DNA of 64,000 bases from Artocarpus heterophyllus (Eukaryota; Streptophyta; Magnoliopsida; Rosales; Moraceae), in assembly GCA_025403435.1 (NCBI GenBank), contig JAJQZP010000047.1:1364001-1428000 (forward strand). Reading direction: 5' to 3'. Each line of letters begins with the position of its first letter. Position 1 is the stretch's first letter. The notes beneath the pieces were generated by a model. The model had not been told where the DNA came from, did no database searches, and worked only from the letters and a program-made list of their open reading frames with translations. Below are positions 37,301-47,928 of this stretch, one piece after another. A program made the translations under genes and the position numbers.

Positions 37301-37923
37301 AAGCACTGTATGGGCAAAAATGCAGGTCGCCTATATGTTGGCACGAAGCTGGTGAAGAGAAGTTGATGGAAAGCATAGATGCTGAAAGAATCGACTTTGT
37401 GAATGAAACTTCTAAGATGATAAAGTTGATAAGAAAAAGAATAGAGACCGCTCAAAGCCGTCAGAAGAGTTATGCTAACAAAAGAAGAAGTCCTTTAGAG
37501 TTCGCCATAGGCGAATATGTGTTTCTGAAAGTTGCACCAATGAAAGGGGTTATGAGGTTTGGGAAGAAAAACAAGTTAAGCCCAAGATTCATCAGTCCTT
37601 ATGAAGTTGTTAAACGAATAGGCAAAGTGGCTTATCAGCTGAAGTTGCCATCTGAAATGTCTGCAATGCACGATGTATTTCATGTCTCCATGCTCAAAAA
37701 GTATGTTCCGGACCCTACGCATGTGATTGAGCCACAAGTGATCGAGATATGAGAAGACTTAAGTTATGAAGAAACGCCAATGAAGATACTCGATCGAAAA
37801 ACCAAGACTTTGAGGAATAAAGAAATTCCATTGGTCAAGGTGTTATGGCGAAATCAGCAAGTTGAAGAAGCTACATGGGAACGTGAAGATGACATGAAAG
37901 CTATGTATCCATATTTATTCTAA
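34265..37923 (+). pseudogene. Chromovirus pol (protease, RT, RNase H, integrase, C-terminal chromodomain-like tail), inactivated
   Basis: Domains in order: aspartic protease with [12 protein letters not shown] (34577) and [11 protein letters not shown]; reverse transcriptase from about 35130 with [11 protein letters not shown] and, after a frameshift near 35485, [10 protein letters not shown] (35586); RNase H around 36010-36350 with VIYSDASKMG and [11 protein letters not shown]; integrase with a zinc region ending [11 protein letters not shown] and catalytic segments [18 protein letters not shown] and [10 protein letters not shown]; and a tail with VLWRNQQVEEATWE like a chromodomain. Together these would copy the RNA and insert the DNA. 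In-frame stops at 35791, 35926, 36067 and 37750 plus the frameshift make it non-functional. The last codon before TAA is at 37918. Confidence 0.92.
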
Positions 37924-37945
37924 GTTTCAAGGACGAAACTTTTAT

Positions 37946-37959
37946 AAGGTGGGGAGAAT
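37946..37959 (+). other. Polypurine tract of the chromovirus
   Basis: AAGGTGGGGAGAAT directly before the 3' LTR; it would prime plus-strand DNA synthesis. Confidence 0.8.
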
Positions 37960-40930
37960 TGTAACACCCGCCTATTTTATGTAATGGACCACGTTAAGTT
38001 AGTAACATTGTTAAGGAATTTTATTAATAAATTATGTTATATGATATGATATATGATGTGAATATTACTAACTTTTTATGTCAAGTTATGTGACAGGTGA
38101 TGACCGCATGGAATCGTTGTGCTCTAGTGTTCATGTGAAATTTTAAATGTATGTTTATTTATGATGCAATGATGTATGAATGTTTTATTGTATGGCATTT
38201 AAGGACAGTTCGGCAGGCTAAACTTTTAAGATCGACAGGCCGAATATTTTGGCCGAGATCGGCAAGCCGAAGAAACCCATTGGCAGGCCGAACTTGGTGG
38301 AACCGGCAGGCCGAAGGGGAAAATCGACAGGCCGAACATGGCTAACAAGCAGTCAGCGAAAATCTCTCCAAATTTATGGATGAGTTAATTACGTTAAATG
38401 GGTGATTTAATGTGATTAATTGGCATAATAATGGAATAATTTTGTCAGTTAAGGAAATAAAAAGGTTGACTTTGCATTGATTTGTGTCAATTTAAATGGT
38501 TTCCAATTTTAAGTAGGCAAAACATGGAAAGTTGTGAGTGATTGTTTGGCTTCCTCTTTTCTCTCCTTCCTCCACGCCTCTTGCCTCTCTAAACAGTCAG
38601 AAAATTCTGACTTAATGAAGAGTAATGAATCCTCATTATTCTCATTACGTTAAAATTGTTTTTAACGTTCTTTTCCCTCAGGATATTTTCTCTCTCTCTG
38701 TGTTCTGAGACATTTTCTGATTTTTTTCTCTTCCTCTTCTCTTCTCCACGAGTTCTTCCTCTCTCTCTCTCATGAAAATTCTCTGCAAATATTGAAAGAA
38801 AAAGTCATATTTTGTTGGTTGAATTCAAGGACTTTAAGAAGAAATTTCAAGGTAAGAACTTTTGCCGGTGTTTTTGAAAAGAAATTCTTCTCCTCAATTC
38901 GTCTACAATATCTTTCTCTAGGTATTGTGTTTTGTCTTGAGTTTTTATTATGATGTTCATGTATGTATTATGCGATGTTTCTTCACGTTTCATGTCCTTT
39001 CAATATTTATATGAAAAAATGAATTTTCTGTCTTCTACCTCTCACAGTAAAATGTTATTGTTTAATTTTGATGTATGAAAATGTAATGTTCATTCAAGGG
39101 GTAACTATGATATTTTTCCTGAAAATTGACAAGAATATGCTTGTGTCATGTATGATGAATGTAATTTTGAGTTATGTGAAATTTTATGAGATTATGTTAA
39201 GAAAACTATTTTAACAATGATATTTTTGGATTTTGTTTTATAAAATGTTTTATATGTTTAAATAATTTTTGTTGATGATGAAATAATTTTATGCATGGAA
39301 ATAAGATGTTAGGGTGTATTTTAAATTATTAGAAAACGTTTTCAAAAGATTTTTATGTTTGTAATGAATGAGATGAAAATATATGTGATGATAATTTCAT
39401 GTTTTCACAATGATGATTATGGGTTATGTGATGAATGTATATATGAATGAATGTTATATGCATGGATGTTTTATGATATGTATTAATTTTCATTGCATCT
39501 TTAAATGGATAAATGGCATGAACACTCAAGGAACGAGCACTACGAGACCACGGCGTCGTCACCAAGAGCATTTTTAAGGTTAAGTAAGCTAGCGTTAAGG
39601 TATGTACATTCTCACCTGCAACATCACACATGTTTTTACAAGGTTTGATGTTGTGTTCATAATGATATTCATGATGATTTTTATGGATATTTTTCCTTAA
39701 GGATTTCTATGAAAGATTTTCAAGATTTTAAAATTATGCATGATGATTATGACATGTTTCAAAGTATGAAAATTATGTACATATATATGTATCTTGTAAT
39801 AAGTGTTGCTCACCAATGTAATGTAATGATGTTTTATGATATCATGTTTGGTTTGGGATTAGCTACCCTTTTCCTCTCATAACGGCTCGCCTATGATGAT
39901 GTTTATGGTACAACACTTAGGCCCTTAAGATAAAAATGGAATAAGTTTTAAAATGATCAACGTAATGAAAGATATGTTTCTATGAATTTGTGCTTAAGGC
40001 ACTTTTATGATATGTTGACAATGATGATGATGACGTTTATGAAATGTTTAAAAATTGTGAGAATTAGATGTACTTACTAAGCATTAGCTTAATCATGTTT
40101 TATGTCATGTTGCAGATAAGGATAAGAAAATCATGGACTAGGCGGAGGACATGGGAAGGCGTGTGAGCACTAAGCACGATGAATTGTAACCAGAAGCACG
40201 CCAAGATGAATGCTCTTATGTTTTTAATTAAGTTATATATTTTGAACATACATTTTATGTTAAGTTTTAGGAATACTTATATTATGGTTTTATAAGTTAT
40301 TTTATCATTTTTTTATGAATAATGAATTTTCGCTATATTTTACGAAAAGTTGGTTTGTTTGAAAATTCAAGCTTTCTCAAAGATTTTTTCTCGGTCGGCC
40401 TACCGAACATTCTTGGTCGACTTGCCGAAGTCTGAAAGTTCAGCCTGCCGAACGTGGATAAGTTTTTGGTCTGAATTACAAAGCCTCTGCAGGCCTGCCG
40501 GTTGAGGAAACTCCGGCCTGCCGATCATGTTCGGCATGCCGAAGTCCCAAGTTCGGCCTGCCGAATTATGGGAGTAAATGAATTTTATATGATGTGTTGA
40601 TTAAGGAGATTTGATGTGATGTTTCGTTAAGTCCTGATTTTTTTTACAACTTGATAAACCTATATTATTAAATAAGTTCATGATTAATTTAATCTATAAT
40701 TGAATAAATTATGATATGGAATAAGTTAAAAATATCATTTTAAATAATGATAAGTTTTAAAATATATATATATATATGATGTATGAATGGATCCTGGTTA
40801 AGTTTGTTTAAGTACTTTTATAATCAAAAGTACCGTATAAGTTTGTTATTATATATATGTTTAAAGTTTAAGCAAGTACGAAGGTATGAATGTAACGACA
40901 TCTGTGACATCCGAGTTAAGGGGCATTACA
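37960..40930 (+). repeat. 3' LTR of the chromovirus
   Basis: 2971 bp, closely similar to 29836-33093. It lacks the 307-bp duplication but has about 50 bp with two extra palindrome units near 40524-40566. The AG-type array is at 38209-38338 with cores at 38211, 38233, 38260, 38281, 38304 and 38325 (spacing 22, 27, 21, 23, 21). The CT-type array is at about 40388-40566. Several cores have CG changed to CA or TG. Confidence 0.9.
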
Positions 40931-40935
40931 GGTGC

Positions 40936-41690
40936 AACCTAGAGACAGAAATCATCTTCGCATCTAAACAAAGTTCTTTTCTTTCACTCATCATGTTTAA
41001 GATATTATTTAGGATTGTTTTTACCTTCATTATGAACTAATTTTTTTTATTCTTGGGCTATGATGTAGCCGGATTATGAATGTTCACTATTACTTAATTT
41101 AATTCAATTTGATGTTTATTTATTATCTATGTTGAGTGTTTAATATGATCTTAATGCTTATAAAAGTTTGTGCAGCTTTTGCATGATTTGTGATTTAATT
41201 TGAGACTGAGAAGCAATAATTAAATTAGACTATGATTGAATGCCATGAGATCATCATAGGATAAAGATATCTATGAGACTTGTGTAACTGGTGAATTTCT
41301 TATTCTTAATGAATCTTGGAAAGTTTAGACTTTCCATAGAGATATAGGAAATTCGCTAACTAGGATAAATTATTAATGCTTGAGAAAGATTAATGACTCC
41401 CAAAGAAAAATTCGTTATCGACATAGGAGTAAACATCAGTTGATTAAATTAGATAATTTGAATAGGATTAATTTAGGTGAAATCAGATGCCCTAGTCTTT
41501 TATTTATTTAGGTTTTCATTAATTTTTTTTGTTATGCTATTTTTCTATTTTATATTTGATTGTTCAAATAATTTTAGGGTTAACCAATCTCAGTACTTAG
41601 CTAGATTAATGCAATCCTCATGGGAACGATACTCTACTCACTCTTTATTACTTGTCTACAATTCTGTGCATTTGTAGATTTTTTGCAACA
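40936..41690 (+). repeat. 5' LTR of gag-only element 2, part B
   Basis: Resumes after the GGTGC duplication and ends TTTTTTGCAACA. It aligns with about 45515-46269 of the 3' LTR, for example the shared CACTCATCATGTTTAAGATA and GGGTTAACCAATCTC regions. Confidence 0.85.
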
Positions 41691-41696
41691 AGTTTT

Positions 41697-41714
41697 TGGC
41701 ACCATTATTGAGGA
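41697..41714 (+). other. Primer binding site, tRNA-Asp type (gag-only element 2), decayed
   Basis: TGGCACCATTATTGAGGA against TGGCGCCGTTGCCGGGGA. All differences are transitions, including both CG pairs changed to CA, as expected of methylated DNA. Confidence 0.7.
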
Positions 41715-41822
41715 TTGTTGTTTAATTTAGTTAATAACGATTAGCTTTGGGACTACTTTGAACATTTTTTTAATTGTTTTATTTCGTTTTTATTTGTTCT
41801 AATTTTTTTTGTTTTAAGTCAT

Positions 41823-42187
41823 TTGTTTCTCAAGGAACTTCATGATGTTTCATCAGAATATCCTTACAAGTTTTGCCCAACAACATATGGAACCATTTAT
41901 GTGGCTTGGAAGCGATTTAAAGAATGCTTGAGCAGTACCCACATCACAACCTACCAAAGTGGGCTCTTCTCAAAATATTTATGGAAGGATTGCATTTTGA
42001 AGCTAGAGATTGGGTGTAAAAAGGCACAGTTTTCGACAGACATTCTTTCTTTTCAAGAACTGTTGATGAAGCTTACCACTTATTGGAGGATATGGCAGCC
42101 TTTAATTATCATTGGCATTTGAATTCTTCAATGCCCAATTCCTGCTAGGAGAGGCACCAAAACCTTTAATGGAATATCCACCCCAAT
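41823..42187 (+). pseudogene. Athila-like gag remnant of element 2
   Basis: One frame gives AWKRFKE, a second LEQYPHHNLPKWALLKIF then GLHFEARDWV, and a third VDEAYHLLEDMAAFNYHWH. Together these are the order of the Athila/Tat gag core. At least two frame changes and several stops break it, and the N-terminal part is missing. The last readable stretch, PPQYDGTIV, ends in a TAG where the next open frame begins. Confidence 0.7.
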
Positions 42188-43102
42188 ATGATGGAACAAT
42201 CGTGTAGACAATTTCAACAAGAGAAGACACCTTTGGAAGTTGCTTTAGATCATCTAAAGGCCACTCTTGAGGGAAGTCATGAAATCTCCAACTCTAGGCG
42301 ATATCTTGATGAACAAATCTGTTTAAAAAGCATAATTTTAGAGAGTCATCTAGAGGAGGAAATTACAACATCAAATCCTTGTAGTGACCATAAAACGATA
42401 AAGGATGTAGTTTTGTTTGATGACGATTGTGTGAAACCTTGGGAATTTGAGCCTCTAAAGGAAATAGAACCTCAAGATGAAGAACAAGAACCCTTTGAAG
42501 TTATGTTAGCTCAACTATTTGCTGAGTTAGGATCTTGCTCGATCAACAACGATTTACACTTGCTAAATCAAGAGTGGTTTATCCAAAACTATGACTTTAA
42601 TGAAGACCAAATCACAAGCATGCTAATGGATAGCCAAAAGAAAAAGGAAGAGAAAATAGAAGAGTTATTAGAGGAATTTCTTTATGAGGAGAAGCTACGA
42701 GGGTCATTGGAGGATATAGAAGCACATAAGACCGTTGATTTGAGCTCATCAATGGTTCCAATATATAGATCACCAACCGATTCGTGTTGGCCATGGACAT
42801 CATCACCATCACATCTCACCCTATTCAAGCTTAAGCCAATAATGAAGTTTCCATCAGAAGCACATCATTTAAAGAAATCTATTGTTGATGCAACATGTGA
42901 ATCACTTCTAAATCTCGCTAAGGTTGAGGGCATCTACAACCAAGACCCATATGTGGTGTTGTTTGACATTAACCATGGGCGAAAGCCGCTCTTTGATGAG
43001 CGCTTCTTTGAGAGTCAAGCTGATGACTATAAACAAGCGCTTCTTAGGAGGCAACCCAGGCTCTCTATCCTTTTCTATTTTAGTTTTCATCATATTATTT
43101 AG
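42188..43102 (+). CDS. Acidic 304-residue ORF of a gag-only element, function unknown
   Basis: I do not recognise this as any named domain. It opens with MMEQ just after the gag remnant and is the only long frame of the element. Seen: a Glu-rich middle (about residues 85-165) with a probable coiled coil around KKKEEKIEELLEEF, then DPYVVLFDINHGRKPLFDE near residues 253-271. The related motif DSYVVSFNTYYGRKPFFDN occurs at the same place relative to gag in the other gag-only element (23293-23349). No zinc knuckle, protease DTG or polymerase motif is visible. It may be the C-terminal part of a longer gag or an accessory protein. The C-terminus runs into LSILFYFSFHHII, which may be read-through. 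Whether it is expressed is unknown. Confidence 0.5.
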   Translation: MMEQSCRQFQQEKTPLEVALDHLKATLEGSHEISNSRRYLDEQICLKSIILESHLEEEITTSNPCSDHKTIKDVVLFDDDCVKPWEFEPLKEIEPQDEEQEPFEVMLAQLFAELGSCSINNDLHLLNQEWFIQNYDFNEDQITSMLMDSQKKKEEKIEELLEEFLYEEKLRGSLEDIEAHKTVDLSSSMVPIYRSPTDSCWPWTSSPSHLTLFKLKPIMKFPSEAHHLKKSIVDATCESLLNLAKVEGIYNQDPYVVLFDINHGRKPLFDERFFESQADDYKQALLRRQPRLSILFYFSFHHII

Positions 43103-44915
43103 TTTGTTAGTTGTTTCTTAGTCTATTTCACAACTTAATCATGATGTAAGTCTTGTTTGTAGTGATTTTAGGTTTTTGGGGGACATCAAGGCGCTCAGCT
43201 TTGCTAAAAAATAAAATAAAAAAAACTAAAACCATATCTGCAACTTGGCACAGATGATGAACCACATGGCCTTGCATTCGAACATGAACTTGGACAAGTT
43301 TCCCACAATCTCTGCTTTTAATGAAGGTAATGAAGAGAATGAGGACAAGGAGGAATAGGCTGCCGTAACCTTCGGTTTAGGGAGTGTTCTTTTCTTTCTC
43401 ATTTTTGTTTTCTTTTACATTAAGGACAATATATTGTTCAAGTTTAGGGGTGGTGTGTTGCTTTATGTTTTGTTTGTGTCAGTCAGTCATTATGGTTTAA
43501 TTAGATTTTAGTTTAGTTTAGTTTTTGTTTTTGTTTTTTCTTTGCATTTGATAGTAATTATGATAGGAAAGTTGTGTCATTTAAGCATTGTTTAACTTGA
43601 ATCATAGGAGACCAACGATAAGACTATGGTTGAAATTAAATGTGGCTTTTAGGGGATAATAATTATTGTTGGTCTATCCTTGTTTTTCTTGTGATTTGTT
43701 TGTCATGCTGTGATCTTTGAGCACTCGCGCCTTGATCACCTAAGTATTCTACACTTAGAGGACTTCTATGTTGATTAAATGATATTTTTGATCTCAAATG
43801 AACGCTAGAACCTATTTGATAACTAATCAAGGCGAAATCCTAGGCTACACAACATTAAGGATATGATTTAGGCCATTTTTGGACCGTTTGAGTCTTTCAA
43901 GCCTACCGTTGACATCATTTAATCACTAGTTACCCCGTTGAGCCTTATTAGCCATTTTCTTTGTTACCCACATAATCAACCTAGCCTTTAAATAATTTAT
44001 CCTACTTAGTCCCTCACCCATAAACGTGACTAGTTTGTTTAGGAAATTATTTGAAGGTAATTGACATTATGGGAGGATAGGTGGAGTTTTGAAGAACTTA
44101 TCAAGGAAATATATTTTCCTATTATTCATTCATGGGTGGAGTTTTGAGTATTGTTATCAAGAGATTATGTATTCATGTTTACAGTTTTGAGTATTGTTAT
44201 CAAGGGATTATGTATTCATGTTTATTCATTGTTCAAAAAAAAACACACAAAAAGAAAAAAGAAAACAAAAAAAAGCAAAAAAAGAGAAAAAAAAAGAAAA
44301 AAAAAGAATGCATACGTCAAATAAATACGAATGACAAAGGGAGTGCAATGTAAGTTTGGGGGTGTACTTAGAAAGAAAAAAATGATGTTCTCATGAGGTC
44401 CTGAGACAAATTGTGTGTTTATGGGTGAATTTTGAGTCATATTATATCCTTTATTTCACTTTTTTTACCTTAGCCACACATTACAAGCTGAATAAAGTCC
44501 TAATGATCTTTGATGTTGAGATAGTCTACATTAGTAGAGAGTGGGTTTGAAAAATAAGCCTATAGAGTTCATAAATTTCACTAATCTAGAAATCTTTCAT
44601 AATAAGCTTGTTGACATAAACTAATCCGAATGTAGGTACATAAGTGCTAGAGGCATCACACACACACACACTCAAGGAATTATGAGTATGGTAAAATTGA
44701 GATTTAAATTGATTTTTTTTACATGATCACAATGGTTAGAGTTTCCTTTGAGTCCTAAACTTTATGCAATCTTTGAGGCCAAGTATGATGAGAAATTAAA
44801 TTAATGCTCGAACTATGTCATGTGTTAGTGATAGTCCTGTCTTTTTGTCTTGTTCTTTGTTTTTTTCGTTTGTCTTTTGCTCGAGGACTAGCAAAATCTT
44901 AAGTTTGGGGGTATT
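43103..44915 (+). other. 3' interior of gag-only element 2, no gene
   Basis: Non-coding. It includes an A-rich stretch (44227-44308), a direct repeat (AGTATTGTTATCAAG near 44147 and again near 44193) and a final polypurine tract AAGTTTGGGGGTATT at 44901-44915. Short frames here are low-complexity. Confidence 0.7.
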
Positions 44916-46269
44916 TGATAAGTTAGTTTTAGGCTAATTAATTGATGATTTTTACTTAATATTTTTGTTAGTTTTGAGCAATTTATAAGAATTTGATAGT
45001 GTTTTATGCTCTTTGTAGGTTTTGAGGAAAAAGATACACATTGGCAAAGTGCAGGGCAAAACGGACCAAAAAACAAGCAAAAGTAGACTCGGGATGAAAT
45101 GGAGCCTAAACGCTAACTATTGGGCGCCTAGGCGCTGTTATAGATGAAGTTTCACACAAAAAACCCGAGAGCATAGCACGTAGGTGCCACAATTTGGAAG
45201 CCTAGGTGCCATTTGGAAGACCAATGTAGCACCTAGGCACGACAATCCTGGCGCCCAAGTGCTACAAAGAGGATGCCTAGGCGCCAGTTCCAAAAAGAAT
45301 CCATAGGCAAGTATAGCGACTAGGCGCTACAATCCTAGCGCCTAGGCGCCAGTGCGATTCCAATTCAAATTTTAATGTAATTTTATTCTAAAATTGCCCC
45401 TCCAAACCCTAGCTTATAAATAGAACATTATGAAGGGTTAGAGCACAAATTTTAACAGAGAGAAACTGTAGAAAATAGGAGAGAACTCACTGCTTTGGAG
45501 AAGAAGAACGCTGCAACCGGAAGACAAAATTAATCTTCGCATCAAAACAGAATTCTTTTCTTTCACTCATCATGTTTAAGATATTATTTAGGATTGTTTT
45601 TAGTTTCATTAGGAACTAATTTTCCTTATTCTAGGGCTACGATGTAACCGGATTATGAATGTTCACTTTTATTTAATTTAATTAATTTCAATGCTTATTC
45701 ATTATCTATGCTAAGTTTTTAATATGATCTTAATGCTTGTAAAAGTTTGTGCACCTTTTGCATGATTTGTAATTTAATTTGAGACTGGAAACAATAATTA
45801 AATTAGACCATGATTGAATGCCATGAGATCATCATAGGATAGAGATATCTATGAGACTTGTGTAACTGATGAATTTCTTGTTCTTAATGAATCTTGGTAA
45901 GTTTAAAATTTTCACAGAAATGTAGAAAATTTGCTAACTAGGATAAATTATTAATGCTTGAGAAAGATTAATGACTACCAAAGAAAAATTCGTTATCGGC
46001 ATAGGAGTATACATCAGTTGATTAAATTAGATAATTTGAATAGGATTAATTTAGGTGAAATCAGATGCCCTAGTCTTTTATTTATGTAGGTTTTCATTTA
46101 TATTTTTTTTATTTGTTATTTTTATATTTTATATTTGATTGTTCAAATAATTTTAGGGTTAACCAATTTCGGTACTTAGCTAGATTAACGCAATCCTCAT
46201 GGGAACAATACTCTACTCACTCTTTATTACTTGTCTACGAATTTGTGTACTTGTAGATTTATTGCAACT
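44916..46269 (+). repeat. 3' LTR of gag-only element 2
   Basis: 1354 bp, starting TGATAAGTTAGTTTTAGG. It ends TTATTGCAACT where the 5' LTR has GCAACA, so the final A appears mutated. The palindrome array at 45124-45352 has CTAGG-type cores at 45180, 45202, 45233, 45255, 45277, 45320 and 45342 (intervals 22, 31, 22, 22, 43, 22), with a further unit at 45128. Confidence 0.85.
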
Positions 46270-47923
46270 GAGATCTACGTCCAACTGAGCAGGCGGCTTA
46301 TCTTAGTCGTCAAAGTAGATTGACTCTATGGCAGACACATTAGTGTGGTAGATCTAATGGCGGTCGCTCATTGGACTGGACCTAAAGTTGAAGAAATATA
46401 ATAATTATTCCTTTTGACTTAAATCAATTCTTTTTGATAGTCATTTGTGTGTTATCTTAATCTTGAAGTGAATTTATTACTCTATATTTATAGCTTGTAT
46501 CTTTTGATATACCAAAGGCAGGAGTTCCGATGACGAAAGCTCCATTGTCAGTTTGTTGGAGATGCAACCTATATTTGATGAGATAATAATCCACAAACAC
46601 AAAATCCATAGCTCTCTAACAAAAAGTTAATGTTATTCTTTCAAAGGCATTATTTGGGTATTGGAAAATATAACAAGGCCTCAATCATCTGGATACATAT
46701 GGTAACCAAATGATATTCTTTTTGTATGTGTCATAAAAGGAATGAATTTTTTCGATTGTAAAATAATAGAACTTTAAGATAAAATAATCAGAAGATAAAA
46801 TGGAACTGCCTTTCATCCGACCATTGATAACCTATGGGGATACACATAATACGAGAGGTCATGGACAAGACTTATATTCCAGGAGTCTCATAATATCGTA
46901 TATTACCAAGAGAGCAACTTCAGGAATATAGTAAAGAGACACTGAAGTTAATAAGTAAATAGATAATTAATTAGGGAATAATTTATTTGTTATTATTGGA
47001 GCTTCATAATATACGTCCATCTAGTCCCAATGTTAGCTTACAAATTCCTTGACTAGTTGTGTAGAATGATTTATCATAAGGTTACGCCAGATAGATTACT
47101 AGACCTATCAGTGTGCAAACCCTACAGTGTAACTAGACTGTGATTGGTGCCTGGCATAGCCCCATGGGACTGTAGCGCCCATGGTAGCGGTAGATTTGGG
47201 AATTGGTTAATTAATTAATTTCAAGATAATATTTATTCAAATTTAACAAATTAGAATTACATGATAATTAATTATTTAAATAATTAATTTAAATCGTAAT
47301 TATATTTGAATTTAAATAAAAGATAATTATTCATAATTATTTAAATTAGATAATTATCTTGGATAATAGAATTCCAATTTAAATAGAATTATTTGAAAAG
47401 GAATTATCTTGGATGATACAGATAATCATATAGACCTACACTGTGATTGGTTGTATTTTGAATCCCCTTCCTTATGAAGTTGGTGTATATGCTGTGATAA
47501 GACACAGTGATATTAGCATGTTAAGCAAATGGAGGAGATAAAAAAATCCTCTCCTAATCCTGATAGACTTCTACCTCTTCTTGTAGACTCTATAAATAGT
47601 TGTCTCTCCTCTTTATTTATTTTTAAGTTAGAAAAGAGTGCTATTGTGTATCAGTTTAGAGGAAAAATATAGAGAGTCTGTGGTGAGTTTCTGCTGAGTT
47701 ATACCTATACGTACAAAAACTGGTAGGAAGAGAATAACATTGAAGATCTGACGGTAGATATTCGTTGTTGAAGAATTATTCAGTCAAAAATGTTATTTTC
47801 GATCTCCAACAGATACGTTAAAATTAGATTTAATTTATTATTTAAAGCATCATGAGTTAGTTTCCTAATTGTTTAAATAAAAATTTTAATATTCCGTTGC
47901 GTCGCAAACTGATTATTCCAACA
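46270..47923 (+). repeat. Copia 3' LTR, right part
   Basis: Starts with the GAGAT duplication, then aligns with 7977-9652 of the 5' LTR (for example GGTTAATTAATTAATT, then TCTATAAATAG at 47588). Ends ATTCCAACA and is followed by the CATAT duplication. Confidence 0.85.
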
Positions 47924-47928
47924 CATAT

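Larger units (their letters stand above)
29836..40930 (+). mobile_element. Ty3/gypsy chromovirus-like LTR retrotransposon (probably Tekay/Del lineage), inactivated
   Basis: Long LTRs 29836-33093 and 37960-40930, both starting TGTAACACCCGCC and ending in GTTACA or ATTACA. A perfect 5-bp duplication GGTGC lies at 29831-29835 and 40931-40935. There is a primer site at 33099 and a polypurine tract before 37960. The pol order protease, reverse transcriptase, RNase H, integrase is Ty3/gypsy, and the C-terminal tail resembles a chromodomain, as in the Tekay/Del lineage (lineage inferred). The LTRs remain far more alike than those of the host elements, so this is the youngest insertion in the stack. 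Gag and pol carry stops and frameshifts. Confidence 0.92.
29168..46269 (+). mobile_element. Gag-only Ty3-like (Athila/Tat-related) element 2, split by a chromovirus
   Basis: The LTRs start TGATAAGTTAGTTTTAGG at 29168 and 44916. The 5' LTR is interrupted at 29836-40930. The flanks AAGAT (29163-29167) and GAGAT (46270-46274) form a one-mismatch duplication. The primer site is a decayed tRNA-Asp site and the polypurine tract is AAGTTTGGGGGTATT (44901-44915). The 3.2 kb interior has an Athila-like gag remnant and one 304-codon frame, with no pol. Inference: a non-autonomous family depending on Athila/Tat-type enzymes. Both LTRs carry an array of GGCGCCTAGGCGCC-like palindromes. Confidence 0.85.
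7679..47923 (+). mobile_element. Ty1/copia LTR retrotransposon, decayed and hugely expanded by nested insertions
   Basis: Seen: the 5' LTR (7679-9652) and the split 3' LTR (28870-29167 plus 46270-47923) are alike, start TGTTAG and end AACA. The 5 bp before the first (CATAT, 7674-7678) equal the 5 bp after the last (47924-47928), as expected for one insertion. A TGGTATCAGAG primer site follows the 5' LTR. Remnants in copia order lie between: a gag zinc knuckle near 12600, pre-integrase and integrase at 15000-15480, the RRSRRV-type linker near 15820, and the RNase H end at 28694-28845. The reverse transcriptase is missing; minus-strand LTR remnants lie where it should be. Inference: one old element, now about 40 kb because at least five other insertions landed in it. 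The lineage within copia was not assigned. Confidence 0.85.

Noticed and set aside
44227..44308. Poly-A tail of a retrogene or SINE
   Set aside because: It lies inside the gag-only element, is interrupted by G and C throughout, and has no target duplication or upstream retrocopy.
28870..47923. Split copia LTR read as an independent solo LTR
   Set aside because: Its left flank (GACAT) does not match its right flank (CATAT), whereas CATAT matches the left flank of the LTR at 7679. Copia RNase H also lies directly before it.
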